64,000 nt of DNA, taken from contig OX375872.1 in NCBI GenBank assembly GCA_947359465.1, positions 8,564,137-8,628,136 on the forward strand, read 5' to 3'. The notes below the pieces were generated by a model that did not search any database, was not told the origin of the DNA, and worked only from the letters and a program-made list of their open reading frames with translations. Both the position numbers and the translations under genes were made by a program. Source of the DNA: Metellina segmentata (lineage: Eukaryota > Arthropoda > Arachnida > Araneae > Tetragnathidae). Below, one piece after another: positions 1 to 10,799 of the stretch (positions within the stretch are counted from its first letter, which is position 1; each line of letters opens with the position of its first letter).

Positions 1-19
1 TATCTGTCTGGAAGGGAGA

Positions 20-370
20 ATGTTTTCATTACCAATTTTTGCTATTCCTGAAGCACGAAGAAACCATACTCTGCTTGGAATTGATTTTATAGAAAAGACT
101 GGAATTGTCCTGAATCTAAAAGACCATTCCTGGTTCTTCAGTGATAGACCCAATAAAAGTTTCACATTTGCGAAATCCATTGTCCCAGAGAGTCCTGGTG
201 TACTTCGACCAGAAGTTCAAGACCATTCTTCCGACATCGGGATAAGCGCTACCCCAGCGAATCCCTGTCAAACTCCAGCTAGAAGTTCAAGACCATTTCT
301 CGAACATTGTAGAAAACATGCCAGCAAATTCTGGTCCATTTCAATCAGAAGTTATAGATCAATCTTGTAA
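20..370 (+). pseudogene. gypsy protease C-terminal fragment
   Basis: This open frame carries HTLLGIDFIE near residue 17, the ILG-DF type signature at the C-terminal end of gypsy aspartic proteases, followed by low-complexity linker. The catalytic D-S/T-G would lie left of the window. It sits in a different frame from the RT ORF that begins to overlap it at 318. That could reflect a programmed frameshift or an indel in this copy. Fragment only. Confidence 0.6.
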
Positions 371-2645
371 CTCTGTGGACACCAGTACTTCTATGGATTC
401 AATACTACTTCGACTAGGCGAAGGTGAAAATCTAAACCCACGCCAGAGAAATCAAATAAATGCATTATTGACGGAATACGAAAGAGTCTTCAGTCCAGGG
501 GGAGAACCGACACCTTATTGTGAACACCGAATTGACACAGGAGATACTTTACCAATTTCATCGTCACCTTACCGACTCTCTCCTGCCAGGAAGGAAGTTT
601 TAAAAAAGGAAATTGATAAACTCCTTACAGCAGGAGTAATCGAGGAGTGTGACTCTCCATATGCCTCACCTGCAATTCTCATTCCCAAACCAAATGGAGA
701 TTTCAGACTTTGCATCGACTACCGAAAACTTAATGCTGTCACCAAATCAGATCCATACCCACTGCCGCGTATGGCCGACCTTTTAATCAATGCCAAGCAA
801 ACTGCATTTATGTCAACAATTGACTTAAGATCAGGATACTATCAGATACAAATGCATCCGCATGACAAAGACAAAACCGCCTTTGTATGCCAGTTTGGAG
901 TTTTCAGGTTCAATAGAATGCCTTTTGGATTGAAAACGGCCCCTGCAACGTTTCAACGTTTGATGGACATTTTTCGAAATGGCTTAAAGATCAACACCCT
1001 CGCCTACCTGGATGATACCATCGTGATGTCTCCCAGTTTTGAAGAACATCTGCAAGATTTGCGATTAGTCTTTGAACGACTCCAACAATTCAAGTTGAAT
1101 GCTAACCGTGCCAAGTGCAATTTTTCTTGTCCCAAAGTCAAGTACCTTGGTCATTACATTACCAGTTCCGGTATCGAAGTAGACCCTACCAAAGTGGAGG
1201 CCATTACGTGTATTCCCCCACCAAAGAATGTGAAACAAGTGCAATCCTTTTTGCAAACTTGCAGCTGGTATCGACGATTCATTCCGAAGTTTGCTGACAT
1301 TTCTTATCCGTTGAGCAATCTCACCAAAAAGCGGACCACTTGGAAGTGGGGTGAAAAGGAGCAATCTGCATTTGAATTTTTAAAGAAATGTTTGATTTCG
1401 CCACCAGTGCTGAAACAGATTGATGAATCAAAACCTTTTGTTATACGTTCAGATGCTTCGAATTATGCTTTAGGAGCTGTTCTTATCCAAGGACACGGTC
1501 CAGAAGAGCATCCCATAGAGTATGCAAGCCGTTTGTTGACCCCTGCCGAAAGAAATTATTCCACCACGGAGAGAGAAGCACTTGCAGTGGTTTGGGCACT
1601 TGGAAAATTTCGAGGCTATGTCGAAGGAGCTGAAATAACAGTATTTTCAGATCATCAACCCTTGAAATGGTTGTTGAGCCTGAAATCACCAACCGGTCGA
1701 CTCGCAAGATGGGCCCTTCAGATACAGTCTTACAACATCAAAGTTGAATATCTTTCAGGAAAAGCAAACGTCATTGCAGACATGCTATCCCGCCCTTCAT
1801 GTACACATGGAAGGCCCACTTGGGACATTTGTTCTGTTACTATTATTGATCTACCATCCAGGAAGGCAAATGACATACGTGAAGGACAATTGAAAGACGA
1901 TGACTTGAAGAAAATCATTGACTGTTTTGAGAGCGTCTCCAAGGACGAAAACTACGTGAATTGGACCAATCGTGGCTACATAATGTCTCAAGGTATTTTA
2001 TATCGATACGGCCCGGATTCCGAATCAGAGGAAGCCCAGTTGGTAGTTCCGACACAGGAACGTGAAAGAGTTCTGCAACAATATCACGATGCCCCAACCG
2101 GTGGACATTATGGTGCTGAGGGCACTTTCCATAAGATTGCAACGCGTTATTTCTTTCCTGGAATGAGAAAATACATCGCAGATTATGTAAGGAATTGTGC
2201 TGAGTGCAGCCGTTATAAGCCAAGTAACCAAAGGCCTGCAGGACTTTTGAGAACACCAGTGTATTCCCAGCGTTTTGAGACGTTAGCGATCGATCTTTTC
2301 GGTCCTTTGCCAGAAACTCCAGATGGAAAGAAATGGATTATTGTTGAGGACACTTCTACAAAATGGGTGGAGCTTTTCTCTCTCCAAAACGCCACTGCAA
2401 AGGAGTGTGCAGTAACCTTATTAGAGGAAGTGTTTCTGAGATACGGTCTGCCACGTCGTCTCATAAGTGATAACGGATCCCAATTCGTCAGTGCCGTCCT
2501 TCAACAAGTATGCTATCTTCTCGGAGTTACACAAATTCTTACTCCAGTTTACTGTCCTCAAGCGAACCCAGTAGAAAGGAAAAACAGGGATTTAAAACCA
2601 AGACTTGCCATTCTTGTCGGTGATGACCACACCACATGGTCATAA
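318..2645 (+). pseudogene. pol: gypsy pol: reverse transcriptase, RNase H and integrase, stopped early
   Basis: The 775-codon frame holds, in order: RT with the conserved DFRLCIDYRKLN stretch (~residues 130-141) and catalytic YLDD at residues 230-233; RNase H with the SDAS start, the EREALAV segment and the SDHQPLKWL segment; the integrase HHCC zinc region (GGHYGAEG ... CAECSRYK); and the integrase core with D in AIDLFGPL, D in SDNGSQF and E in NPVERKNRD, so the D,D,E triad is present. The frame ends at a TAA at 2643-2645 directly after a Trp-Ser, in the middle of the integrase. The same frame continues downstream, so this is a nonsense mutation rather than the natural end. The likely enzyme is inactive as an integrase in this copy. 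Confidence 0.92.
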
Positions 2646-3281
2646 AAACTCCCAACTAAACGTTTTGCTCTGAACACTGCAAAATGTGACACCACTGCTC
2701 ATACTGCAGCCTTTTTACAATTTGGAAGAGAACTTAGAACACTAGACGATGTTCAACATGACATAAGGTCAGTGATCAACAATGACAACTTCATTGCTGA
2801 GATCACACCATATTTGCGGAAATTTGCAGAGATCTCCTCTGAGATAAAAGATCTTGTCGAACAAAAGCAGGATAAGACAAAGAAATATGCTGATCGAGGA
2901 AGAAGAAGCGTTCCCCAATACGCACCTGGAGATCAAGTATGGGTCACCTCACATACTGTGAGCAACAAAGCTAAGAAGAGGTCAGCGAAATTTGCACCTC
3001 GCCGAGACGGACCCTATTTGATTTTAACTCAGCGTTCTCCAACAAGTTACGTTGTTGCGAATCCTGAATCTCCTGATATTCCTGTCGGAACATATCATAC
3101 ATCTGCTCTACGTCCATGCCTTAACACCCCTCAAGATGGAGACGTGCCAATCACCCCACTGCGAAGGAGAGGTCGACCTCGAAAAGCTGATCCAACAGTG
3201 CGGCAAAACTCAAGACAACCATCTGACCCTTCTCCTGGCGACTCGCCGAGACGTCTTCGTAGCCAGAGGGGGAGACTGTAA
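2646..3281 (+). pseudogene. gypsy integrase C-terminal remainder
   Basis: This continues in the same frame as the pol ORF after the premature TAA. An internal Met at 2772 is the first ATG. The segment contains a basic GDQVWVTSH stretch and a RRDGPYLIL segment, the usual integrase C-terminal (GPY/F-type) module, then a Pro/Arg-rich tail. The natural stop TAA at 3279-3281 overlaps the first bases of the LTR, a common arrangement in compact gypsy elements. Confidence 0.85.
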
Positions 3282-3580
3282 CAGGTGAACTATAATCGCA
3301 GCGTCGGCTGCAGAGCTATAAACCTCCGAACTAAAAGTGAGAACCAAAACTAAATCTAACCCCGGCTCCCATCAAGGACACCCTCAGGGAGGTATCGGCG
3401 GCGTATAATGAAGACGCGTCATAGCGTCCGTTATGTCGGGTAGTTATGAAAGGTTCTGTAAATAATATATATGTTGTGTCCACGTAATGTAACTTAGATT
3501 GAATAAATATTTGTGAGTGTAATGAGAGTTTGCCGCTTGTTCGCCCGCTTCAAGGAGGAATTTCTCTGCACACGGTCACA
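3277..3580 (+). repeat. 3' LTR of the gypsy element
   Basis: It begins TGTAACAGG right after a polypurine tract and plausibly ends at CACGGTCACA (3580). A polyadenylation signal AATAAA lies at 3502-3507. The start is well supported by PPT placement and by the overlap with the pol stop. The end is chosen on the ACA terminus only, because the matching 5' LTR is outside the window. Confidence 0.65.
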
Positions 3581-4254
3581 AGGTAAGTTTATTTTTTGTG
3601 AGGTTTTGCGAAAATAAATGTGCCTGTTAAATTTATTTATCTATCTATTTTGTAAATTGACTGTAAGCACCAAATTATTTGTTTTTTGGAAGTTCTTTTA
3701 ACGAATCATTTTGTTTTCAGATAGTAAAAATTTTCCAAATTCAATTTTAATCAACTGTCGCTGTTTTTTAATTATTCAAGAGTGTACCAAGGAGTGATGT
3801 GCAAAGGTACTTATGCTGGAACCCCAAAATTATATTTTCTTTCTCAAATTATGTCTGAACAACTTGTGTTTTAAGGAAATTTTCAACTTGCAAGCTATTT
3901 GCACTCATAAAATAAATTTCTCGGTCGAAATGTACTACTCGAAATTTATATCTGTGTACACCACTAATAATAATAAATGGATACGCTAAAAGGGGATATT
4001 AAAATAAAATAATGAAATATGTCAGAAAATTTTAAAAGTGTTTAAAATAGAAGTAGGATTTTAATTTTAGTAGGATATTTCTAGTCCAAATTATAAAATC
4101 TTTATTTCTGAAACATTTTCTGCATGCTTATCTTTAGTCCATTTTAACTATCACTGTTGCCTGAAAATAATTCACAAATATTTTATAAAACTACTAATAA
4201 TTTTTTTGTTCATGTAGGGCTATTCATTTAATCAGTAAAAACTTTTCATTATAG
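3581..4254. other. AT-rich sequence without recognised feature
   Basis: No convincing coding potential or repeat boundary seen. It ends at a pyrimidine-rich stretch and TATAG acceptor-like site at 4251-4254 in front of the THAP-like exon. Confidence 0.5.
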
Positions 4255-4544
4255 GTCTGTGAATTACATTTTGTTCCTACGGATATTCGGAAGGAAATCA
4301 GAAGTATACGCGTCACAAGAACTCCACTAATTCAGCCAAGAATTACAGAAGATGCTGTCCCTTCAGTTTTCCCTGGCTGTCCATCATATTTATCAAGCAC
4401 AAAAATAAGTAGAAAAGCGCCAGAAAAAAAAAAGTGAATGAGTAAGGACTGAAAGAAGCGATGCGATGAAAAGTATAATTTCGCGATAGTGTACAAATTT
4501 TTCATCGCGGAGATGAAAGACGCTTGCGAAATGAGTTTTGGTTA

Positions 4545-4605
4545 GGATTGCGTAGCAATCACCGGGGGTTAGCGAGCGTAAACGAGCAAGGGACAGAGCC
4601 CCTAG
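4545..4605 (+). repeat. Helitron 3'-end-like hairpin motif, solitary copy 1
   Basis: It reads GGATTGCGTAGCAATC (hairpin), CCGGGGG, a GCGAGCGTAAACGAGC direct-repeat block, then a GGGACAGAGCCCC-type hairpin ending in CTAG (4602-4605). It matches, in this orientation, the motif at 9469-9530 and more loosely the 3' terminus of the Helitron at 19930. It lies in non-coding remains between the THAP part and the catalytic part of the P-element fossil. Confidence 0.7.
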
Positions 4606-5856
4606 GTATTTAAAAATGTGTAACAGTTGTCTAATAAGATAAAAGACTTAAAACTACCTGATTTATATACGATTATTAAGAATATAAATACAATAATGTT
4701 TTTAAAAATTTCCACTTCAGTACCTGAATAACAGTATATAACTTAATTACCATAAATAAAACCACACACAGATATAGTGCAGACCATTTGATATTAAGTA
4801 GCCTTTTGCATTCCATTTCTCCACACGTGTGTGCATAAATTTCTTAGAAATAGATGCATAATAATTTTACTCCATCCAAATACCTTTAGCAGATTTTACT
4901 TCTTATAGTTTAGATCCAAGAGTACAAACAATACAAGATAACTTTCAAATGTATGCGGAAGACAAATTAAATTTTTTAAAGGATTCAGATAACTGTGTAA
5001 ACTTAATGATGGACGAAATACATTTAAAACCTTTTTTAGATTTTAAGAGGAGGGGGACTTAATTCGGCATCCTATAATTCAGGTAAAGCTGCAAATTCTG
5101 CATTTGTTTTCATGGCACAAAATCTGAAATATACACACAAAGATGTTATCCATATCCTGCCTGTAAAAATAATAAATATAGAATTATTACGTGAATTAAT
5201 TTGATGATCTGATTTAACTGATCATTTGATAATTTGATTTAACTGATCATTAAAAAATTAGAAACCATTGGTTATAATATAATCTGTATATCAAGTGACA
5301 ACAATGCTATTAACACAAAAAGCAATAAGTACGTTTTCTTAACCCCCCTCCCCAAATTAAATGTATGTTATTTACAACCAGCAAATCCTAATAGACCATT
5401 ATTTTATGTAATAGATCCAGTACACTTGCTAAAATCTGTAAGAAATAATTATCTGAACCAAAAAATCCTGAACAGGCTATGTTCTAACCCTCTTTTAATG
5501 ATTTCCCCATCGCTAAAGTGGTAGATAAAACTGCCTCATTCCATCAATGAAAAAATTGTATGATTTAGAAAAAGATGGAATAGTTAAGTATGTTCATACT
5601 CTTACTGTTAAATCACTATATCCCACTAGTTTTGAAAGGTAAAATGTTCGTCTGGCTTTAAATGTTTTAAATTTAAGTGTGTGTGAAAGTTTAAAACTTG
5701 GTTAGTCTCAATAATAACATTGCAAATCCTGTCGATACTGCAGATTACATAAAAATAATTGTTAAGTGTTTTGACATAGTGAAAGTCAAATCTATATATT
5801 CAAAGGATATCATAAACGCAATATTTTTCAGCAACCTTTAACATTAAATGAAAAGG

Positions 5857-5943
5857 TAATGGTAATTTTAGTTAACGTCGTACTAGAGCAACACAACGGG
5901 CTATTGATGACACCTCGTAATTTTGAACCACGGTCAGATGACG
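5857..5943 (-). mobile_element. Short SINE (family A) with 14-bp target-site duplication
   Basis: The 87-bp insert carries the family-A core (TAACGTCGTACTAGAGCAAC) and a TAATGGTAATT tail. It is flanked by perfect direct repeats ATTAAATGAAAAGG at 5843-5856 and 5944-5957. Relative to the long copy at 53447-53775 it lacks the tRNA-like head and an internal block of roughly 45 bases. It is inserted in the P-element fossil. Confidence 0.88.
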
Positions 5944-6074
5944 ATTAAATGAAAAGGATGGTGCATTTTATTTCCTGCATAATTTCCTACATTGGTTAGA
6001 AAAATGGGAGAGTGTAGATATGCAAACTGGAAGGCTTTCTCGAAAAACACTCCAACTCTTAAACAAACCATGTA

Positions 6075-7428
6075 GGGTAAAACGGGGTAATTGTAAACAG
6101 AATTTGTAAGTACACTTTCAATCCCTATTTTAAAACTTTTGATAAATTAATTAAACATTGTTCACCCTACTAAACCAACTTGTCACTATTCTGCTTTGAT
6201 ATTTAATTTGTACGAAGATTCCAGAAAAGAAATTTAACACCGTACTCGGCTGTTTACAATTACCCCTGAAAGTAGGGGTAATTGTAAACAACGATTTTCC
6301 TCGTGAGATTGAATATTGAATAAGTGACAGCATGAGCAGTAGTCATGGCTGTAGAAGGAATTCCAATGGTATTTTTACCATTCAAATACAATGCTTACAA
6401 TAACCACGTTTTGATCTTTACATTTACCAAATACTCCCACTTCTTGTCCCAGCTAAATATAGTGACACTTGAAAGTTGCATTGATCATGAGGTGAACTTC
6501 CAGGAGTAAGTAAGAATAAATAATTCGAGCAATTACTGAACAAAGAAGGTATTTAATGTAAAAAACAAAAAATTTAAAAATACAAACTTAGGTGCGAAAA
6601 ACAAACAAACATTACATTTCTTACACATTAATAGTGCCCTCAAATTGAAAAAATTATTTACAGCCTTCTTTGCTACAGGTTGGAGTAGGTAAAATTGCTT
6701 TGACTTGGTCTTTGGTAACACAGAATTAGCCTTTTTCAACCACAGCGAATTTAGTCGATGCATTTGAGTCAGGTGATTTTAAACTCTTCTTCTGCAACAA
6801 CATCCACCCTTTATACATACGAAAAATGGGGTTTTTTTTCTTTCCCCCCTCAACATCTACAAGCAGAAACGTAGTCGTTTCAATGTATGGCTTCAAAATA
6901 TTTAACTTCCCTTAAAAGCTAGTCTTCTATATTTTGCTTGAATGTTTGGATAACTTCGAACTCTTCACCGTCAATGTTAGTCAATTCTTTCAATAGTTCC
7001 TCATCCTCGCTGTCCTCGAGTTCTGCTTTCCTTTCCGTTTGCTTCTTTCTTGGTTTCTTGCTTACTTCTGGCTCTTTCACTATCTTCTCACTAGGCTTCC
7101 TTTTGTTCTTTTTCTCTCCTGCCTCCTTCAATCGTAACAGTACTTGGTCAGTTGTAAGAACTTCACCATGTGTGTGAAATTTTAGTAAATCAGTCTTCCT
7201 GCTCCCCAAGAACACGAAAAAAGCAATTAAACGCAATTCAAACGTACTAAATACGATTAAAGACAAAATTACACGGAAAACCAGGTTCGATCAGCTGTTG
7301 TTCAAAGAAATACGGGTTCACCATATTGCATCCTCAGGGTTGCCAGCTTTCATATTTCACAAATTTTAGTTTCTCGGAATACCACCTATGTGCGTGTATA
7401 GCTTGTTTATAATTACCCCGCCTGACCC
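6075..7428 (-). mobile_element. pogo/Tigger-like DNA transposon, non-autonomous
   Basis: Terminal inverted repeats match well over about 26 bp: GGGTAAAACGGGGTAATTGT at the left end and the inverse of ATTACCCCGCCTGACCC at the right. A TA dinucleotide flanks each end (6073-6074 and 7429-7430), the Tc1/mariner/pogo target duplication. An internal palindrome at about 6250-6296 repeats the TIR sequence (TTACAATTACCCCT and its inverse). Only a C-terminal transposase-like piece remains inside, so the copy cannot move itself. Confidence 0.82.
6919..7266 (-). pseudogene. pogo-like transposase C-terminal remnant
   Basis: The minus-strand frame contains GEVLTTDQVLLRLKEAG followed by a Lys/Glu-rich tail (KKNKRKPSEK, SEDEELLKEL). 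The GEVLTS-D-V plus charged coiled tail pattern is typical of the end of pogo/Tigger/jerky transposases. The first ~24 residues of the ORF look like unrelated intron-like sequence. No DDE core is visible in the element. Confidence 0.55.
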
Positions 7429-7430
7429 TA

Positions 7431-7890
7431 CCTCAAAATGTACTCTTTCTTACGGTACAATTATTTTTGAAATTGGTTAATAAATAAATTCGATGCGATC
7501 GAAAGTTAGTCATACAAAATTCGGAATCTTTGGATATTTTCGCTACTTTTTGTTAAAACTGTCATATCTACAGCTTAATACCATTATTTTTTTAAATTTG
7601 AAAACATCATTGAATACATTACATTATACTCTTTCTTATGGTACAATTCTTTTTTGAATTGGTTAATAAATAAAGTCGATGCAATCAAAAGTTGGTCGGA
7701 CAATTTTCGGAACTTTCACTAAACTGTAATATCTATATCTTAATACTATTAGTTTTTAATTTCAAAAATATCACAGTATACCTCAGAATGTACTCTTTCT
7801 TACGGTACAATTATTTTAAAAAATGGTTCATAAATAAATTCGATGCAATCAAAAGTTGGTCACACAAATTTCGTATTTTTTTATTTCGAG
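7431..7890 (+). repeat. Degenerate tandem repeat, period ~165-185 bp
   Basis: Three copies begin with TACTCTTTCTTAYGGTACAA at 7441, 7626 and 7791 and continue with a TGGTTAATAAATAAATTCGATG block and GAAAGTTRGTC. The last copy is incomplete. No function is apparent. Confidence 0.75.
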
Positions 7891-8120
7891 AGATAGTTGG
7901 ATAAAACAGTGCGTCTGATATTCAAGAACAAATGGACAAAATTTCAGAGTCGAAGGAAATTGCTAACAACTGCTTTTTAACTTTTATTTGACCTTCCAAC
8001 TACATAATCGACTGCCAACTATTTTATCATCTGAAACTTCCATTGGTTTCGGTTTACATGAAAACCTACTTTTATGCAACATTATATCATAGTGTATCTA
8101 ACGACAAATATTCCTAACAT

Positions 8121-8325
8121 TTTAAATGCCCTTAAAGTGCAGGATCCTGGTTTTTATATCAATCGGCGAAAGCTAAAGGGCAAATCTAGGTTCTCATGCA
8201 AAACATGTGGTGTCACTATTGAAGGAAACACATTGAAATAAAATAGCGCTAAATTTCATCTCTCACATGCATATCACTATAAAAAGGCTCGTTTACAGAA
8301 AAAAGTAGCTGTAGAAAAAAAAATG
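8121..8325 (+). pseudogene. BED-like zinc-finger fragment
   Basis: A frame reads INRRKLKGKSRFSCKTCGVT, then after an in-frame TAA KFHLSHAYHYKKARLQKK. The CxxC ... HxxxxH spacing is like a BED finger of hAT-type transposases. It lies just left of the hAT element on the opposite strand to that element's transposase, so it is probably a separate relic. Confidence 0.4.
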
Positions 8326-9239
8326 TTACATATAGTGCTGGTTAATTTTAAAATATTACTGATCTAACAAAATTTTTATTTCAGTTTATTAAACAAGAAA
8401 TCTATATATTTTTTAATGAATCATCCCAAATCACTCAGTAGTCATCAGAGACAAAACTGACTTTAAAAAAATATATGAGAGTTTACTGTAAGAACTCTTG
8501 TTTTGATAAGTCTTCATACAATAGAAATTACTTAAAAAATTGTATTTGCAGAAAGTAAGTTGTTTTCATTGACGTATTTTGTACTTAAAAGGCAATTTTC
8601 TCAAATTCAGTTTTTTTGGAATTTTGCCAAAGTTCAAAATACTAATAAGCCTCTTTGATATATATACTTAGAGTTAAACTGTTTCTATTTTTTTTATTTT
8701 TTTAGATCTTGAATAACTCAGGGCTCCTAACAGGTTTAAAGGTCTAAAGAGGTGACAAAAGTGACTAGTTTAATCAAAAAGGTTACAAAAAGTGACTAAT
8801 CAAGCAGAAAAAGGTGAGAAAAAAGTGACTAATCGAGCAAAAAAAAAAGTGACAAGTAACAATAATGCTAAATATATTCAAGTATAAATATAGAAAATAA
8901 AAAGATCCTCCCCTATCCTTTCTTTTTCTTTCTTTGGAAGGATATTTTTATTTTCTTCATTTAAAAAGTACATCATTTTAAAATATTAACATAAAAATAA
9001 AAAAATCGTAATGATGATTTTTTAATTTGTTCATTTTTGACACGGCTTCAAGAATTTCTTCCTTTTCTTTGAAAGATTATGGCTCATTTTTTTTTTGTTG
9101 AAAAAGTCTGAAATTATTATTTTTTTTTTCTCAATAGAAGAATGTGCATTTTTTGAAATCTGCCTTTGCTGACCAGCATCATCTGAGACTTTTGCCGCTC
9201 CTTTAATCATTGCCTGAACAAGTGCTGCTTCCTTAAAAA

Positions 9240-10740
9240 CTTTTTTTTTATCGCCTTTTTGAGCCTATCATTGGCTTCCTTTAATAATTTTGAAGCACTG
9301 TCCAATATCTCATTCTCTTCCTTACGCATAATTTTAAGTTTTCGTTAGTCTTCTTCTATCACCTTTCTGTTCTTTGCCAGCTGCTTTAAATTTTTTTTCT
9401 CTGCTTCCAGTCTCCTTTTCTTTCCTGTCCTTCTCTAATTTTTCTTGAGCCTCATGTTTTATATCTTACTAGGGGGCTCCGCCCCCTGCTCGCTTACGCT
9501 CGCCAACCCCCGGGGATTGCTATGCAATCCTTTATATGCAACCCTTTCCATATCCATTAGCTTTGATGCGATTGGCACCAAGTAAGGTTGATAGTCAAAA
9601 TTTGGCAAGCTACTTTTAACTGTCATCAATGCATTGAGTGTGCATTCTGACATTGATGCTCTGTCTCCTGTCAAAGCTCTTCCTGAGGCTGAGAAGCCAC
9701 GTTCAATGTCAGCACTACCATGAGAAAGTGACAGAGCAGCCTTCATTAGCTTCGACACAACTGGGTACTTCGGATCCACACCACAAATGTCTCACAGTCT
9801 GAAGAACTGGTTCCAGTAAACATCAATATGCTTCATTCTAGATCCTTCTTCCTCAAATTCTCTTTGGAGTAATTTCCACTCATCCAGTAGTATGTCTGTC
9901 GGGACATCCCATAAAATTGCTCTTGCAACTTCTACTTGTCGAACACTCTCGCCACTGAGTCTCTCAAGAAGACCAAGACCGGATAGACTTTTAAGGAGGA
10001 GAGATGAACTGAAGGAAGACTTCTTCAAAAGATATTTAACACTGGCAATGTAATGCTTCTGAGCCCTTAGAAAAAAGAAATTCCTTTCCTTCTCTTTCAC
10101 ATTCTGTACCGCTCTAGAAATTTGATCTCCAATCACAATATCAGCCAGAGGCAAAAGTTTCTGAGAACATATATCTTCCAATTTATTCAATTTCAAATCA
10201 ATTCCTCTTTGTAGATCCTACCCAAAATTGTTCTTGTCAACAATTCAAGTTGAGAATGAAGGTTATGCATTAGAGGTTCCTTTTTCTGAAGAAATTCGGT
10301 CACACGATTAAAAATACTTGCACTTGATACGACAAATATCACCTCAGCCTTCATAGTTTCTCTTCTAAGTAAATTAACATTTTTTTGTAGCCTGGTCTTT
10401 GTATCATGTTTGGCTTCTTTATTGGAATGTAGTCAAGGAAATACTTTCGCTCTGCAATTCAATGTTCCAGCAACCTTTCAGCAGCTGGCTTTAGGCTTAG
10501 TCACCTGCTTGAACAATGCTTGATGAAATGGTGAGTGGGAAGTTTCAAGTCTTCTTGAATTTGTTTGTATGTTGACCAACGCTTAGGCCACTGATTAAAA
10601 AATCTGTGAATACCAAAAACTAGTTCAGACACATCTTCAACTAACTCTTTTAGACCTTTAAGAAAAGCATTATGTATTGTGTAAATATTACATGTCTCAA
10701 TGTTAATTAGTTCTGTTTTTTCAGGTAGAAAGTAATGTCA
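9240..10740 (-). pseudogene. hAT transposase, C-terminal two-thirds, broken
   Basis: The minus strand carries KGLKELVEDVSELVFGIHRF and a SLKPAAERLLE segment (10680-10450), then an open stretch 10196-9792 (KNERNFFFLRAQKHY-like, GLGLLERLSG, ILWDVPTDILLDEWKLLQRE), then 9779-9550 with KLMKAALSLSHGSADIERGF and SECTLNALMTVKSSL. The last is the hAT C-terminal dimerisation region (hATC) with the usual N/ERxFS motif variant. A TGA at 9792-9794 separates two same-frame stretches. Left of a 66-bp insertion the charged C-terminal tail resumes (KHEAQEKLEKDRKEKE, ASKLLKEANDRLKKA, VQAMIKGAAKVSDDAG). Several stops and frameshifts make it inactive. Confidence 0.8.
9465..9530 (-). repeat. Helitron 3'-end-like hairpin motif, solitary copy 2
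   Basis: On the minus strand it reads GGATTGCATAGCAATCC (7-bp stem hairpin), CCCGGGGG, GCGAGCGTAAGCGAGC, then GGGGGCGGAGCCCCC (6-bp stem) and CTAG (9469-9472). It interrupts the hAT C-terminal coding sequence and is flanked by TTTATAT on both sides (9458-9464 and 9531-9537). The flanking repeat looks like a target duplication, which Helitrons do not make, so how it arrived is open. AT-rich chance cannot be excluded. Confidence 0.7.
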
Positions 10741-10799
10741 TTAATCTTTTTAAAAACTGACTTTCACTAAAAAAAAAACTCAAGAATTTGAATTAATCA

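Larger units (their letters stand above)
1..3580 (+). mobile_element. Ty3/gypsy LTR retrotransposon, 3' part (5' end outside window)
   Basis: The left part of the window reads through the end of a retroviral-type protease, then reverse transcriptase, RNase H and integrase, and ends in a purine-rich tract (AGAGGGGGAGAC) followed at 3277 by a TGTAACAGG LTR start. Domain order PR-RT-RH-IN is the ordinary Ty3/gypsy order. The 5' LTR, gag and start of protease lie left of the window, so target-site duplication and LTR identity cannot be checked. The copy is defective: the protease frame differs from the RT frame and an in-frame TAA interrupts the integrase. Confidence 0.93.
4255..6066 (+). pseudogene. 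P-element/THAP9-like transposase fossil
   Basis: Broken pieces on the plus strand follow THAP9/P-element order. From 4255 to 4437, after an acceptor-like TATAG, comes the end of a THAP DNA-binding domain (VCELHF, then AVPSVFP), ending at TGA. From about 4915 to 5205 comes NLMMDEIHLKP followed by KDVIHILPVK, typical of the P-element catalytic region. From about 5265 to 5470 comes SDNNAINTKS and FYVIDPVHLLKSVRNN, the highly conserved DPVHLLK segment. From about 5560 to 5700 comes YPTSFERQNVRLALNVL. From 5944 to 6066 comes HNFLHWLEKWES and RLSRKTLQ. Frames change repeatedly and stops are frequent, so it is inactive. A SINE at 5857-5943 splits it, and a pogo-like element begins at 6075 right where it stops being recognisable. 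Confidence 0.78.

Noticed and set aside
1065..2464. Several minus-strand and shifted-frame ORFs of 60-113 codons across the gypsy pol
   Set aside because: They lie opposite a clear RT-RNase H-integrase frame and have no domain; they are shadows.
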